Positions 1 to 7,307 of a DNA stretch of 12,852 nt are shown here, piece by piece (position 1 is the stretch's first letter; every line of letters begins with the position of its first letter). The notes under the pieces were generated by a model. It was not told the origin of the DNA, searched no databases, and saw nothing but the letters and a program-made list of their open reading frames with translations. Origin of the DNA: an uncultured Oscillospiraceae bacterium (GTDB lineage: Bacteria; Bacillota; Clostridia; Oscillospirales; Oscillospiraceae); contig CAJOOV010000179.1 in the NCBI GenBank assembly GCA_905236265.1, forward strand, positions 1 through 12,852, written 5' to 3'. Position numbers and translations under genes: made by a program.

Positions 1-1155
1 GTGGAGCATTACCACAACTCCTCCTGGCTGGAGCACGGCGGCTCCCCGGACGCTGCCATGCGCTCCGCCTTCCGCACTGCCGTGGACGGCTATCTGAAAA
101 AGCAGGGCAAGTATCAGAAAAATGAGTCCGCCGTGAAGTGGGAGGACATTCAGGACTGTCTGGTGTTCGTCTCCAACAACTTCTCCACCCAGACCTCCTA
201 CGCCAACCAGACGAAAAAGGCCATCAACAACAAATTCGTGCAGGATGCCATGACGGAGTTTCTCCGCTCCCAGCTGGAGGTCTACTTCATCGAAAACCCC
301 GTTGATGCCGAGAAGTTCACCGGGCAGGTGCTGGTGAACAAGCGCAGCCGGGAGACAGCGGAAAAAACCCGGCTGAACATCAAGAAAAAGCTCTCCGGCA
401 CGGTGGACATTGCCAACCGGGTGCAGAAGTTCGTGGACTGCCGCAGCCGGGACGTGAGCAGGCGGGAGCTGTATATCGTGGAGGGCGACTCTGCAATGGG
501 CGCAGTGAAGCTGAGCCGGGATGCGGAGTTTCAGGGGATTATGCCCATCCGGGGCAAAATTCTCAACTGCCTGAAAGCGGACTACAACCGTATTTTCAAA
601 AGCGACATTATCACCGATCTGGTGAAGGTGATGGGCTGCGGCGTGGAGCTGCCCGCCCACACCAAGGCAAAGAGCAAAGACCTTGCCGGGTTTGATTTGA
701 ACAACTTCCGCTGGAACAAAATCGTCATCTGCACCGACGCAGATGTGGACGGCTTCCAGATCCGCACCCTAGTGCTCACCATGCTCTACCGCCTCACCCC
801 CACCCTGATCGAGCAGGGCTATGTGTATATCGCAGAGTCCCCCCTGTATGAGATCACATGGAAGGACAAGACATGGTTTGCCTACTCCGACAAGGAGAAA
901 AACGACATCGTCGCAGAAAACGCCGGAAAAAAGCTGGAGGTGCAGCGCTCCAAGGGTCTTGGCGAGAACGAGCCGGACATGATGTGGCTCACCACCATGA
1001 ACCCGGAGACGAGACGGCTGATTAAAGTCATGCCTCAGGATGTGGAGCTTACGGCGAGAACCTTTGACCTGCTGCTGGGGGACAATCTGGCCGGGCGGAA
1101 GGAGCATATCGCCGACAACGGGTATAAGTATCTGGAGCTGGCGGATATTTCGTAA
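1..1155 (+). CDS. Type II DNA topoisomerase subunit B (ParE/GyrB-like), 5'-truncated by window edge
   Basis: This is the ATPase/TOPRIM subunit of a type II topoisomerase, which passes one DNA duplex through another using ATP. Only the last 384 residues are visible. The GHKL ATPase domain (roughly 250-270 residues in this family) lies upstream, so base 1 (a GTG codon) is unlikely to be the true start. Visible are the end of the transducer domain with the QTKK loop near residues 70-73 (the lysine that contacts ATP gamma-phosphate in GyrB), and a TOPRIM domain with EGDSA at 161-165 and the metal-binding DADVDG at 246-251. A KGLGE block near 318-322 and an NPETRRL block near 334-340 follow. Stop is TAA. 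The subunit A gene starts 15 nt downstream, so the two are surely co-transcribed. Sequence such as GFQIRTL (usually GxHIRTL) marks a divergent clostridial paralogue rather than canonical GyrB. ParE-like is preferred, but ParE versus GyrB cannot be settled from the fragment. Confidence 0.95.
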   Translation: MEHYHNSSWLEHGGSPDAAMRSAFRTAVDGYLKKQGKYQKNESAVKWEDIQDCLVFVSNNFSTQTSYANQTKKAINNKFVQDAMTEFLRSQLEVYFIENPVDAEKFTGQVLVNKRSRETAEKTRLNIKKKLSGTVDIANRVQKFVDCRSRDVSRRELYIVEGDSAMGAVKLSRDAEFQGIMPIRGKILNCLKADYNRIFKSDIITDLVKVMGCGVELPAHTKAKSKDLAGFDLNNFRWNKIVICTDADVDGFQIRTLVLTMLYRLTPTLIEQGYVYIAESPLYEITWKDKTWFAYSDKEKNDIVAENAGKKLEVQRSKGLGENEPDMMWLTTMNPETRRLIKVMPQDVELTARTFDLLLGDNLAGRKEHIADNGYKYLELADIS

Positions 1156-1170
1156 AGAAGGAACGGGAAC

Positions 1171-3405
1171 ATGCCAAAAAAGAAACAACCCAAGGACAAT
1201 TCTCACAAGAACAACCCCAACGTCATGGGCTTGCGCCCGGAGGTGCTGGAGCAGCCCATCACCGAGACGCTGGAGATCAACTATATGCCCTACGCCATGA
1301 GCGTCATCGTCTCCCGTGCCATTCCGGAGATCGACGGCTTTAAGCCCAGCCACAGAAAGCTGCTCTACACCATGTACCAGATGCACCTGCTGGGCGGGGC
1401 GAGAACCAAATCCGCAAACGTGGTGGGCGCTACCATGAAGCTGAACCCCCATGGAGATCAGGCGATTTACGAGACCATGGTGCGCCTGAGCCGGGGGTAC
1501 GGTGCGCTGCTCCATCCTCCGGTGGACTCCAAGGGCAACTTCGGCAAGGTCTACTCCAGAGACATGGCCTTCGCCGCCAGCCGTTACACCGAGGTGCGGC
1601 TGGACCCCATCTGCGCCGAGTTCTTTAAGGACATCGACAAGGACACCGTGGACTTTGTGGACAACTACGACGGGCGGATGCAGGAGCCTACCCTGCTGCC
1701 CACCACCTTCCCCAACGTGCTGGTCTCCGCCAATCAGGGCATTGCCGTGGGCATGGCCTCCAATCTGTGCGGCTTTCATCTGGGTGAGGTGTGCGATGCC
1801 GCCATAGAGCGGATGAAGAACCCCGGCGCTGACCTGCTCTCCATCCTGAAGGCTCCTGACTTCCCCACCGGGGGACAGCTCCTCTATGACGAGGCCGCCC
1901 TGCGTCAGGTCTATGAGACCGGGCGGGGCTCCTTTCAGGTGCGGGCAAAGTGGCGCTATCTCAGGGACGAGAACATTATCGAGGTCTATGAGATTCCCTA
2001 TACCACCACGGTAGAGGCTATCATTGACCGGGTGGCCGAGCTGATTAAGGCAAATAAGATCCGGGAAATCTCCGACATGCGGGACGAGACGGATCTGTCC
2101 GGTTTGAAGCTGGCCATTGACCTGAAGCGGGGCACCGATGCGGATAAGCTGATGCAGAAGCTGTTTAAGCTCACCCCCATGCAGGACTCCTGCTCCTGTA
2201 ACTTTAACATTCTCATCGCAGGCTCCCCCCGTGTGATGGGCGTGGGGGAGATTCTGGAGGAGTGGACGGCGTGGCGTTTGGACTGTATCCGCCGCAGGGC
2301 ATTCTATGAGCTGCAAAAGAAACAGGAAAAGCTGCATCTGCTGGAAGGTCTTGCCCGGATTCTGCTGGACATTGACAAGGCCATTGCCATTATCCGGGGC
2401 ACGGAGCTGGACTCTGAGGTCATTCCCAACCTGATGGTGGGCTTTGGCATTGACGAGGTTCAGGCAAACTTCGTGGCGGAGATCAAGCTGCGCAACATCA
2501 ATCAGGAGTACATCCTACGGCGCACCCAGGAGATCGAGGAGCTGAAGGCCGCCATTGAGGATTTGAAGGACGTGGTGGAGCGCCCCGCAAGGCGGAAAAA
2601 GATCATCCGTGAGGAGCTCACCGCCGTGAAGAAAAAGTATGCCGCTCCCCGGCGCACGGAGATTCTCTACGAATACACCGAGGAGGCGGACACTGAGGAG
2701 GAGAGCGTGCCGGACTACCCGGTTCACGTCTTCCTCTCCCGTGAGGGCTATCTGAAGAAGATCACCCCCCAGTCCCTGCGCATGTCCTCTGAACAGAAAT
2801 ATAAGGAGGGCGACCAGGGTAGCCAGTATTGGGAGGCAAACAACCGGGACGAGCTGATGGTGTTCACCAACCGGCAGCAGTGCTATAAGACCACCCTTGA
2901 CCAGTTTGCCGACACCAAGGCCAGCGTGCTGGGCACCTATCTCCCCACCGCTCTGGGCATGGAGGAGGGAGAGAGCGTGCTCTGGGCGTGCCTCCCCGGA
3001 GACTACTCCGGCTGTATCCTCTTCTTCTTTGAAAACGGCAAGGCCGCCAGAGTGGAGCTGGACAAGTACCGGACGCTGACCCGGCGGAAAAAGCTCACCG
3101 GCGCCTACAGCGATAAAAGCCCGGTCAGGTCGGTGCTGCTGCTGCGGGAGGAGATGGAGGTGGCCGTCACCTCCACGGAGGGGCGCTGCCTGATTTTCCA
3201 CACCTCCGCCCTGCTGCCCAAGTCCACCAGAAGCACGCAGGGTGTGGCAGTGATGACCCTGAAGCCCAAGTACCGTCTGGAATCCGCCGTGCCTGTGGAA
3301 CAGACCAGTATTCAAAACCGTGCCCGCTACCGGGCGAAGAGTCTCCCTATCGCCGGCGCACTGCTGAAGCCGGAGGATCGGGGCGAGGAACAAATCACCC
3401 TGTAA
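1171..3405 (+). CDS. Type II DNA topoisomerase subunit A (ParC/GyrA-like)
   Basis: This is the DNA-cleaving subunit that partners the preceding gene. It has 744 aa, close to topoisomerase IV subunit A length. The start ATG follows AGAAGGAACGGGAAC. The breakage-reunion domain spans about residues 28-500. The catalytic tyrosine is Y139 in SRYTEVRL, preceded by R138. The helix-turn-helix QRDR segment reads NPHGDQAIYE at 92-101, so the position of E. coli GyrA Ser83 is Gln97 and that of Asp87 is Glu101. The loop before the tyrosine reads GNFGKVYSRD instead of the usual GNFGSxDGD. A charged coiled-coil-like segment lies near 500-540. The C-terminal region (about 555-720) is a short beta-pinwheel-like domain with no recognisable GyrA box (QRRGGKG type), which favours a decatenase/ParC-like role over gyrase. 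The lipoprotein gene begins 31 nt downstream. Family assignment is very secure; ParC rather than a third class is inferred. Confidence 0.96.
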   Translation: MPKKKQPKDNSHKNNPNVMGLRPEVLEQPITETLEINYMPYAMSVIVSRAIPEIDGFKPSHRKLLYTMYQMHLLGGARTKSANVVGATMKLNPHGDQAIYETMVRLSRGYGALLHPPVDSKGNFGKVYSRDMAFAASRYTEVRLDPICAEFFKDIDKDTVDFVDNYDGRMQEPTLLPTTFPNVLVSANQGIAVGMASNLCGFHLGEVCDAAIERMKNPGADLLSILKAPDFPTGGQLLYDEAALRQVYETGRGSFQVRAKWRYLRDENIIEVYEIPYTTTVEAIIDRVAELIKANKIREISDMRDETDLSGLKLAIDLKRGTDADKLMQKLFKLTPMQDSCSCNFNILIAGSPRVMGVGEILEEWTAWRLDCIRRRAFYELQKKQEKLHLLEGLARILLDIDKAIAIIRGTELDSEVIPNLMVGFGIDEVQANFVAEIKLRNINQEYILRRTQEIEELKAAIEDLKDVVERPARRKKIIREELTAVKKKYAAPRRTEILYEYTEEADTEEESVPDYPVHVFLSREGYLKKITPQSLRMSSEQKYKEGDQGSQYWEANNRDELMVFTNRQQCYKTTLDQFADTKASVLGTYLPTALGMEEGESVLWACLPGDYSGCILFFFENGKAARVELDKYRTLTRRKKLTGAYSDKSPVRSVLLLREEMEVAVTSTEGRCLIFHTSALLPKSTRSTQGVAVMTLKPKYRLESAVPVEQTSIQNRARYRAKSLPIAGALLKPEDRGEEQITL

Positions 3406-3436
3406 CCGCCAACCTGTACGGAGAGGAGGAAGCACC

Positions 3437-4558
3437 ATGAAACGGAGAGCCGCTGCGCTGCTGCTGGCTCTGCTTACCCTTTCCGGCTGCTCCTCCATGC
3501 TGAACCGCAGCTACCGCTCCGTCAGTCCCCACAGAGCCCAGACGCTGGACGCCGCCGGTTCCGATGCCGCAGGCACCCTTCGGGCAGAGACCTTCGGAGA
3601 GCTGGTAAACGATGTGCAGTTCTTCGTCTCCGAGGGAATGCCGGGGGGGATTGTCCACCTGTACGGCTATCCCGGCAGTCTGGACGAGGATCTGGAGCAG
3701 CTTCGTGACGAGCTGCTGGAGCGAGACCCCCTGTGCTGCTGGGCGCTGTCCGGCATTGAGTGGGAGCGCTCCCACCTGATTTCCTTCGAGGAGTGCCGCT
3801 TTACCTTTCGTTACCGGGTTGACCCGACGCAGATCAGCCGCATACAATCTGCCATCGGCACCACGGCAATCCGTGCGTGTCTGGGGCAGGCGCTGTCCCG
3901 GTATGACCGCAGGCTGGTTCTGCAGACCTCCTCCTACTATGGCCGGGAGGAGGTTCTGCTGCAGCTCATCCATCAGGCGTATTACGCCCAGCCGGGCAGT
4001 GCGCTGGGCTATCCTGAGGTTTCCATCCTCCTGTATCCCGCCGACCATGACGGCACCCGGATTCTGGCGGAGATTCACTTCTCCTACGGCTCCGACCCGC
4101 TCCTGTTAGAGGAGCACGCAAGGCGGGTAGCCGATGCCGCCGCCGCACTGACCCAGGAGGCTCCGGGGCAGGGAGAGGAGGGCTGCCGCCTTCTCTGCTC
4201 CCGTCTGGCTGAGCTGAATCACTATTCCCCCAACGGCGCTGCCAGCGTGTTCTCCGCCCTCATCTCCGGCGGTGCGGACAGCGAGGGAATGGCCCTTGCC
4301 TTCCAGCTTTTGTGTCAGGAATCCGGGATAGAGTGTCTGCCGGTATCCGGCACGCTGGACGGTGCGCCCCACTGGTGGAGTCTGGTAAAGGTGAACGGGG
4401 TATGGAGGCATGTGGATGTCACAGCCTTCTCCGCCGGGCGGGATTTCCTGTTCACGGACAGCCAGATGAGTCCCCGCTACGTCTGGCAGAAGGAGCAGTA
4501 TCCCGCCTGTAAGGAGGCAGAGCGGGAGGCTTCGGCTGTCCCCTCCCTCTTCCCCTGA
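3437..4558 (+). CDS. Lipoprotein with transglutaminase-like domain, catalytic Cys replaced by Ser
   Basis: A 373-aa predicted lipoprotein. The signal peptide has KRR, a hydrophobic stretch and lipobox LSGC with Cys18 as the lipidation site. The start has a strong RBS (GGAGAGGAGG, ATG 7 nt later). Residues 30-235 are of unknown type. Residues about 268-350 align well with the transglutaminase-like/papain-fold core of clostridial surface proteins: ALISGGADSEGMALAFQLL fits the usual pattern with a VCEGY nucleophile motif. His312 (in PHWW) and Asp327 (in HVDVTAF) fit the rest of the Cys-His-Asp triad, and a typical YPAC follows. The nucleophile position is Ser282, codon AGC at 4280-4282, one base from TGC. 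It is probably a binding or structural domain facing outward, not an active transglutaminase or protease, though a Ser nucleophile cannot be excluded. It follows the topoisomerase genes by 31 nt and ends just before a hairpin. The substrate is unknown. Confidence 0.85.
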   Translation: MKRRAAALLLALLTLSGCSSMLNRSYRSVSPHRAQTLDAAGSDAAGTLRAETFGELVNDVQFFVSEGMPGGIVHLYGYPGSLDEDLEQLRDELLERDPLCCWALSGIEWERSHLISFEECRFTFRYRVDPTQISRIQSAIGTTAIRACLGQALSRYDRRLVLQTSSYYGREEVLLQLIHQAYYAQPGSALGYPEVSILLYPADHDGTRILAEIHFSYGSDPLLLEEHARRVADAAAALTQEAPGQGEEGCRLLCSRLAELNHYSPNGAASVFSALISGGADSEGMALAFQLLCQESGIECLPVSGTLDGAPHWWSLVKVNGVWRHVDVTAFSAGRDFLFTDSQMSPRYVWQKEQYPACKEAEREASAVPSLFP

Positions 4559-4565
4559 ATGGGCG

Positions 4566-4600
4566 AAACGCCTGACCTGCAAAGAGGTCAGGCGTTTGTT
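4566..4600. terminator. Hairpin between convergent genes, likely bidirectional terminator
   Basis: A perfect 13-bp inverted repeat, AAACGCCTGACCT (4566-4578) and AGGTCAGGCGTTT (4585-4597), with loop GCAAAG. On the plus strand it is followed by GTTATTTCTGTTTTC, a T-rich tail. It lies 7 nt after the lipoprotein stop and ends 1 nt before the stop codon of the holin gene on the other strand, so it can serve both. The minus-strand tail is poorer in T. Confidence 0.88.
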
Positions 4601-4937
4601 ATTTCTGTTTTCTCTCCCCTGCGCCGAACATCGCCAGCAGCTTTTCCGGCACCAGCTCCGGATTGATGGCACAGATGTTTTCCAGTGCGCTCACCAGCTC
4701 CATCAGGATGATGTAGACGCACACCGCCCCGCCCACCGGGGCGGTGATGCCAATGTCCAGCATATGCTGGGCATAGTCCGCCAAAGCGCCCAGCGTCATT
4801 GCCATCAGCAGCGCCAGCTTGTGCCACAGCCCCTCCCGCATGACGGCGCTGGAAAAGGCTTTTGTCGCCCACGCCTTGCACAGACCGGTGACATAGTCCG
4901 CCGCAATAAAGGCAAAGACAATCAGGTAGCTGTTCAT
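4599..4937 (-). CDS. Phage holin, holin_4 (Cph1/TcdE-like) family
   Basis: A 112-aa membrane protein of the clostridial holin family 4. Such proteins form lesions in the cytoplasmic membrane that release lysins, or in TcdE-like cases toxins. The start ATG at 4937 is chosen because AAGGAG lies 8 nt upstream; an in-frame TTG 21 nt earlier would place this RBS inside the gene. Three hydrophobic segments are visible at about residues 2-20, 38-57 and 66-85. The family's conserved residues are seen: D14-x-x-x-G18 in the first segment, a polar region with SS-x-x-x-x-EG and K40 before the second. The charged tail GERKQK is typical. It lies 33 nt downstream of the hub gene and probably shares its transcript. 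No endolysin gene follows or precedes, so its partner is not in this window. Confidence 0.9.
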   Translation of the reverse strand: MNSYLIVFAFIAADYVTGLCKAWATKAFSSAVMREGLWHKLALLMAMTLGALADYAQHMLDIGITAPVGGAVCVYIILMELVSALENICAINPELVPEKLLAMFGAGERKQK

Positions 4938-4959
4938 GCTCTCAGCTCCTTCCCCCAAG

Positions 4960-4978
4960 TCGGCTGCCTGTCAGCCGA
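4960..4978 (-). promoter_or_regulatory. Stem-loop over the hub stop codon, upstream of holin RBS
   Basis: Read on the minus strand this is TCGGCTG-ACAGG-CAGCCGA: a perfect 7-bp stem with a 5-nt loop. The TGA stop of the hub gene lies across the stem-loop junction. The holin RBS (GGAAGGAG) follows about 9 nt later. There is no T tract, so it is not an intrinsic terminator. It may stabilise the mRNA end or tune holin translation; that role is inference. Confidence 0.45.
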
Positions 4979-7088
4979 TTGCAAACACGCCCACCACATC
5001 CGCCATCACCGGCACATTGTTGGTCACGCTGGCCGTGTTCCCGCTGGCCTTTGCCAGCGTGTTGACAAGCTCCATCTGAAGCCGGATGGAATCCCCCCGG
5101 TTCACGCAGGTGAGAGACGCAATCTCATTGGAGCGCACTGCCTTCCCCTTGTTCCACACGGAGACCTGAGAGGCACCCAGCTGGGTATAGGTTCCCCCGT
5201 TGGTGCCGGAGCGCAGGAAGGGATAGCCCCCGTCGGCGTGGCGAAGGGTCATCGTCAGTGAGGTGCAGCTCACGCTCGCCCCCTGCTTCAGGGGACGTGC
5301 CAGGGGGATCAGGAGATCCACCCGCTTGCTTGCGTTGGTGACGATACCGCAGGCAAGATTGATGTAGGTGACGCTGGTTCCGCTGAGCAGCATCTTCTGC
5401 CCGCCGATCAGGGCGTTATCCGCCGTAATGTCCCCCTGAAACTGTGCGCTTCCCCTGTAGCCGCTGTAAAAGCTGATGAGGATGGTTGTCTCCGGGGGCA
5501 CATCCCGTGCGGAGATGGAGGCAGTCATGCCGTAGGGCGTAATGTCGTCGCTCAGGACGGGGAACAACGTCTCCTGCGGGTTGTTATACTGCACCAGATC
5601 GTTGTCCACCATCAGGTCATAGTCCCCCGCCTGTACGCTGAAGGAGAGGGGCGTGTCCTCCTCCGTTTTGCTCTTGTTCTTCACCTGCAGTCCCACATAC
5701 ATCAGCCTCAGATTTGCAGGCACGTCCTCATCCTTGGGCAGGGTGATGCTGCGGTTCCACACCTCGTCCCCTACACTGGTCTGAAAGCCCACCTGATAGA
5801 GGAAGCTGTTGTCGGGAATCCCCAACTGGATGCCGCCCACCTTTGCGGAAGCGCCGTTGATGATGCCGCCAAACTCGCTGGCTCCGCCGATTTTCAGCGC
5901 ACGGGCGGTGATATTCTGGGAGAACAGCTTGCGCACCCACGCCTTGTCGGCGTACAGGCTGTTGATCTTCGCCTGCGCCGCCGAGAAGTTGTCCGCCGTC
6001 AGCTCCTTGAAGCGGGCAAGGTCAGCCTCCAGCTTCGTCAGCAGCTTTCCCATCGTCCCCTGAAGCCCGGCGGAGGCAAGCTCGCCGTGTCCCGTACTCT
6101 CCAGCGTCGCCTTGCACCCGCCGTCCAGCTCCAGCACCACCGACATGGCGGGGACATGGTTCCGGGTGCCGTCCGGCGCAGTCAGCGTGACAATATCCCC
6201 CGGCTCCGTGGTCAGGCAGCCAAAGCAGGAGCAGCTTCCCGGACGATACATCCCCAGCGTCTGAAGCTTCTCCCACACGGCGTCTGTGATTTCCTGCGTG
6301 GCAAAGGGATTGTCCACCTGAATGACAAGCCCGGAGCCGCTGCCCGCCTCATAGGTGATGCTCCGGTTCAGCTCGGATACAATGCCGTCCGTATCCGCAG
6401 ACACCGAGGTGTCCCTGCGAACCATCCTCAGTCCCGTCAGTGTCTGGGGTGTTTCCAGCTTCAGGCTCCCTGCGTAATAATCGTCCGGGGTAAGGCTCTG
6501 GCCGAAGTCGGAGAACCAGCGCAGCGCAAGCCTGCCCTCTCTGTCGATGACGGCGTTGCACCCCAGAAGCGCAGCCATATACCCCACCATCTCCCGGCAG
6601 GTGTGCCCGGTCAGTTTGCCGGAGACAGGCTGGTCAGTCAGACCGGACACATCCCCCAGCTCCAGACCGCATTTGCCGCACACATCCTCCAATACTGCCA
6701 GCGCCGTAGAAGGCTCCTCTCCGGCGGCGGGGGCGTAGTCTCCCCCCAGCAGGTACGAGGCGGCGTCATAGGCGGTCAGCTCCTCTGTCTCCTCCCCCTG
6801 CTGCCATGTGCTGACGATAAAGCTGCCCAGAGGCAGGTATACCGGCTCAGGTGCAGTCTTCACCTTCGCCTCCAGTGTCACCGTGTCCCCGGAGGCCAGA
6901 TGTCCGCCGTAGACGGTTGCAGTCAGCTTTGCGGCGCAGACTGCGCCGATGGTGATACTCTCCCCGCCGCAGCAGGAGGAGGTAAGCTGTGCCTTTATCA
7001 CCTCCTGCTCCGCACCGCCTCCCCGCAGCCGCAGTGCGCAGACACCCCCGGCAAGCGCCTGCCTGATTTGTTCATTTACCTGATACAT
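4971..7088 (-). CDS. Phage-type tail hub/fibre (baseplate-associated) structural protein
   Basis: A 705-aa protein resembling clostridial siphophage tail-associated/hub proteins. The start ATG at 7088 follows GGGAGG by 8 nt; an in-frame TTG 36 nt upstream has no comparable RBS. N-terminal residues 15-120 carry the pattern of hub domains (ESITIGAVCAAKLTATVY, then PLGSFIVSTW and TAYDAASYLL). Residues 145-220 contain a helical segment HTCREMVGYMAALLG and a strand-rich piece DREGRLALRWF. Residues about 345-400 form a helical linker (LTADNFSAAQAKINSLYADK, ending SQNITARALKIGG) as found before phage fibre domains. The remainder, 400-705, is Ser/Thr-rich and beta-like with no recognised enzymatic motif. 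The holin gene follows by 33 nt. No terminase, capsid, tape-measure or integrase genes are nearby. Function as a tail protein is by family resemblance; the exact component (Tal/hub versus fibre) is uncertain. Confidence 0.72.
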   Translation of the reverse strand: MYQVNEQIRQALAGGVCALRLRGGGAEQEVIKAQLTSSCCGGESITIGAVCAAKLTATVYGGHLASGDTVTLEAKVKTAPEPVYLPLGSFIVSTWQQGEETEELTAYDAASYLLGGDYAPAAGEEPSTALAVLEDVCGKCGLELGDVSGLTDQPVSGKLTGHTCREMVGYMAALLGCNAVIDREGRLALRWFSDFGQSLTPDDYYAGSLKLETPQTLTGLRMVRRDTSVSADTDGIVSELNRSITYEAGSGSGLVIQVDNPFATQEITDAVWEKLQTLGMYRPGSCSCFGCLTTEPGDIVTLTAPDGTRNHVPAMSVVLELDGGCKATLESTGHGELASAGLQGTMGKLLTKLEADLARFKELTADNFSAAQAKINSLYADKAWVRKLFSQNITARALKIGGASEFGGIINGASAKVGGIQLGIPDNSFLYQVGFQTSVGDEVWNRSITLPKDEDVPANLRLMYVGLQVKNKSKTEEDTPLSFSVQAGDYDLMVDNDLVQYNNPQETLFPVLSDDITPYGMTASISARDVPPETTILISFYSGYRGSAQFQGDITADNALIGGQKMLLSGTSVTYINLACGIVTNASKRVDLLIPLARPLKQGASVSCTSLTMTLRHADGGYPFLRSGTNGGTYTQLGASQVSVWNKGKAVRSNEIASLTCVNRGDSIRLQMELVNTLAKASGNTASVTNNVPVMADVVGVFAIG

Positions 7089-7226
7089 TTGCTCTTCCTC
7101 CCTTCTGGATGTCTCTTCTGTCAAGAGCAGCTTCAGGCTACCACATTTCCCTTGCCGAAAAAATGCAACATGGTCTTTATCCCCCTGTTTCTCAGGAAAT
7201 CCGCCGTTTTTCTCCGGTTATTGCGC

Positions 7227-7258
7227 AAAAAGGACGCTTTCGGTTTACCGGAAAGCGC
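7227..7258 (-). terminator. Intrinsic terminator of the potassium channel gene
   Basis: Read on the minus strand, CGCTTTC (7257-7251) pairs with GAAAGCG (7241-7235), extended by two GC pairs past a one-base bulge around loop TAAA. It is followed by TCCTTTTTGCGC, a five-T tract. It begins about 50 nt after the channel stop codon and separates that gene from the hub-holin unit. Confidence 0.85.
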
Positions 7259-7307
7259 CCCTCGCAAAGGCAGTACGTCCCCGCCTTCGGTTTTGTATTC
7301 CACTCTC

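Noticed and set aside
769..2337. Long open frame on the minus strand, opposite the topoisomerase genes
   Set aside because: It spans the junction of two well-recognised genes on the other strand, has no family resemblance, and its His/Val/Gly/Leu-rich composition is typical of an antisense shadow in GC-rich DNA.
2515..3498. Long minus-strand open frame opposite the end of subunit A
   Set aside because: No recognisable domain or plausible RBS; fully explained as the complement of the subunit A coding sequence.
4960..4978. Hub-holin junction hairpin as a terminator
   Set aside because: No T tract follows; the next bases are G-rich and lead straight into the holin RBS.
7140..7168. TTGCAT with a TGTGGT at 17 bp as promoter for the hub gene (minus strand)
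   Set aside because: The -10 matches the consensus at only two of six bases; no other good promoter was found, so the hub-holin promoter remains unassigned.
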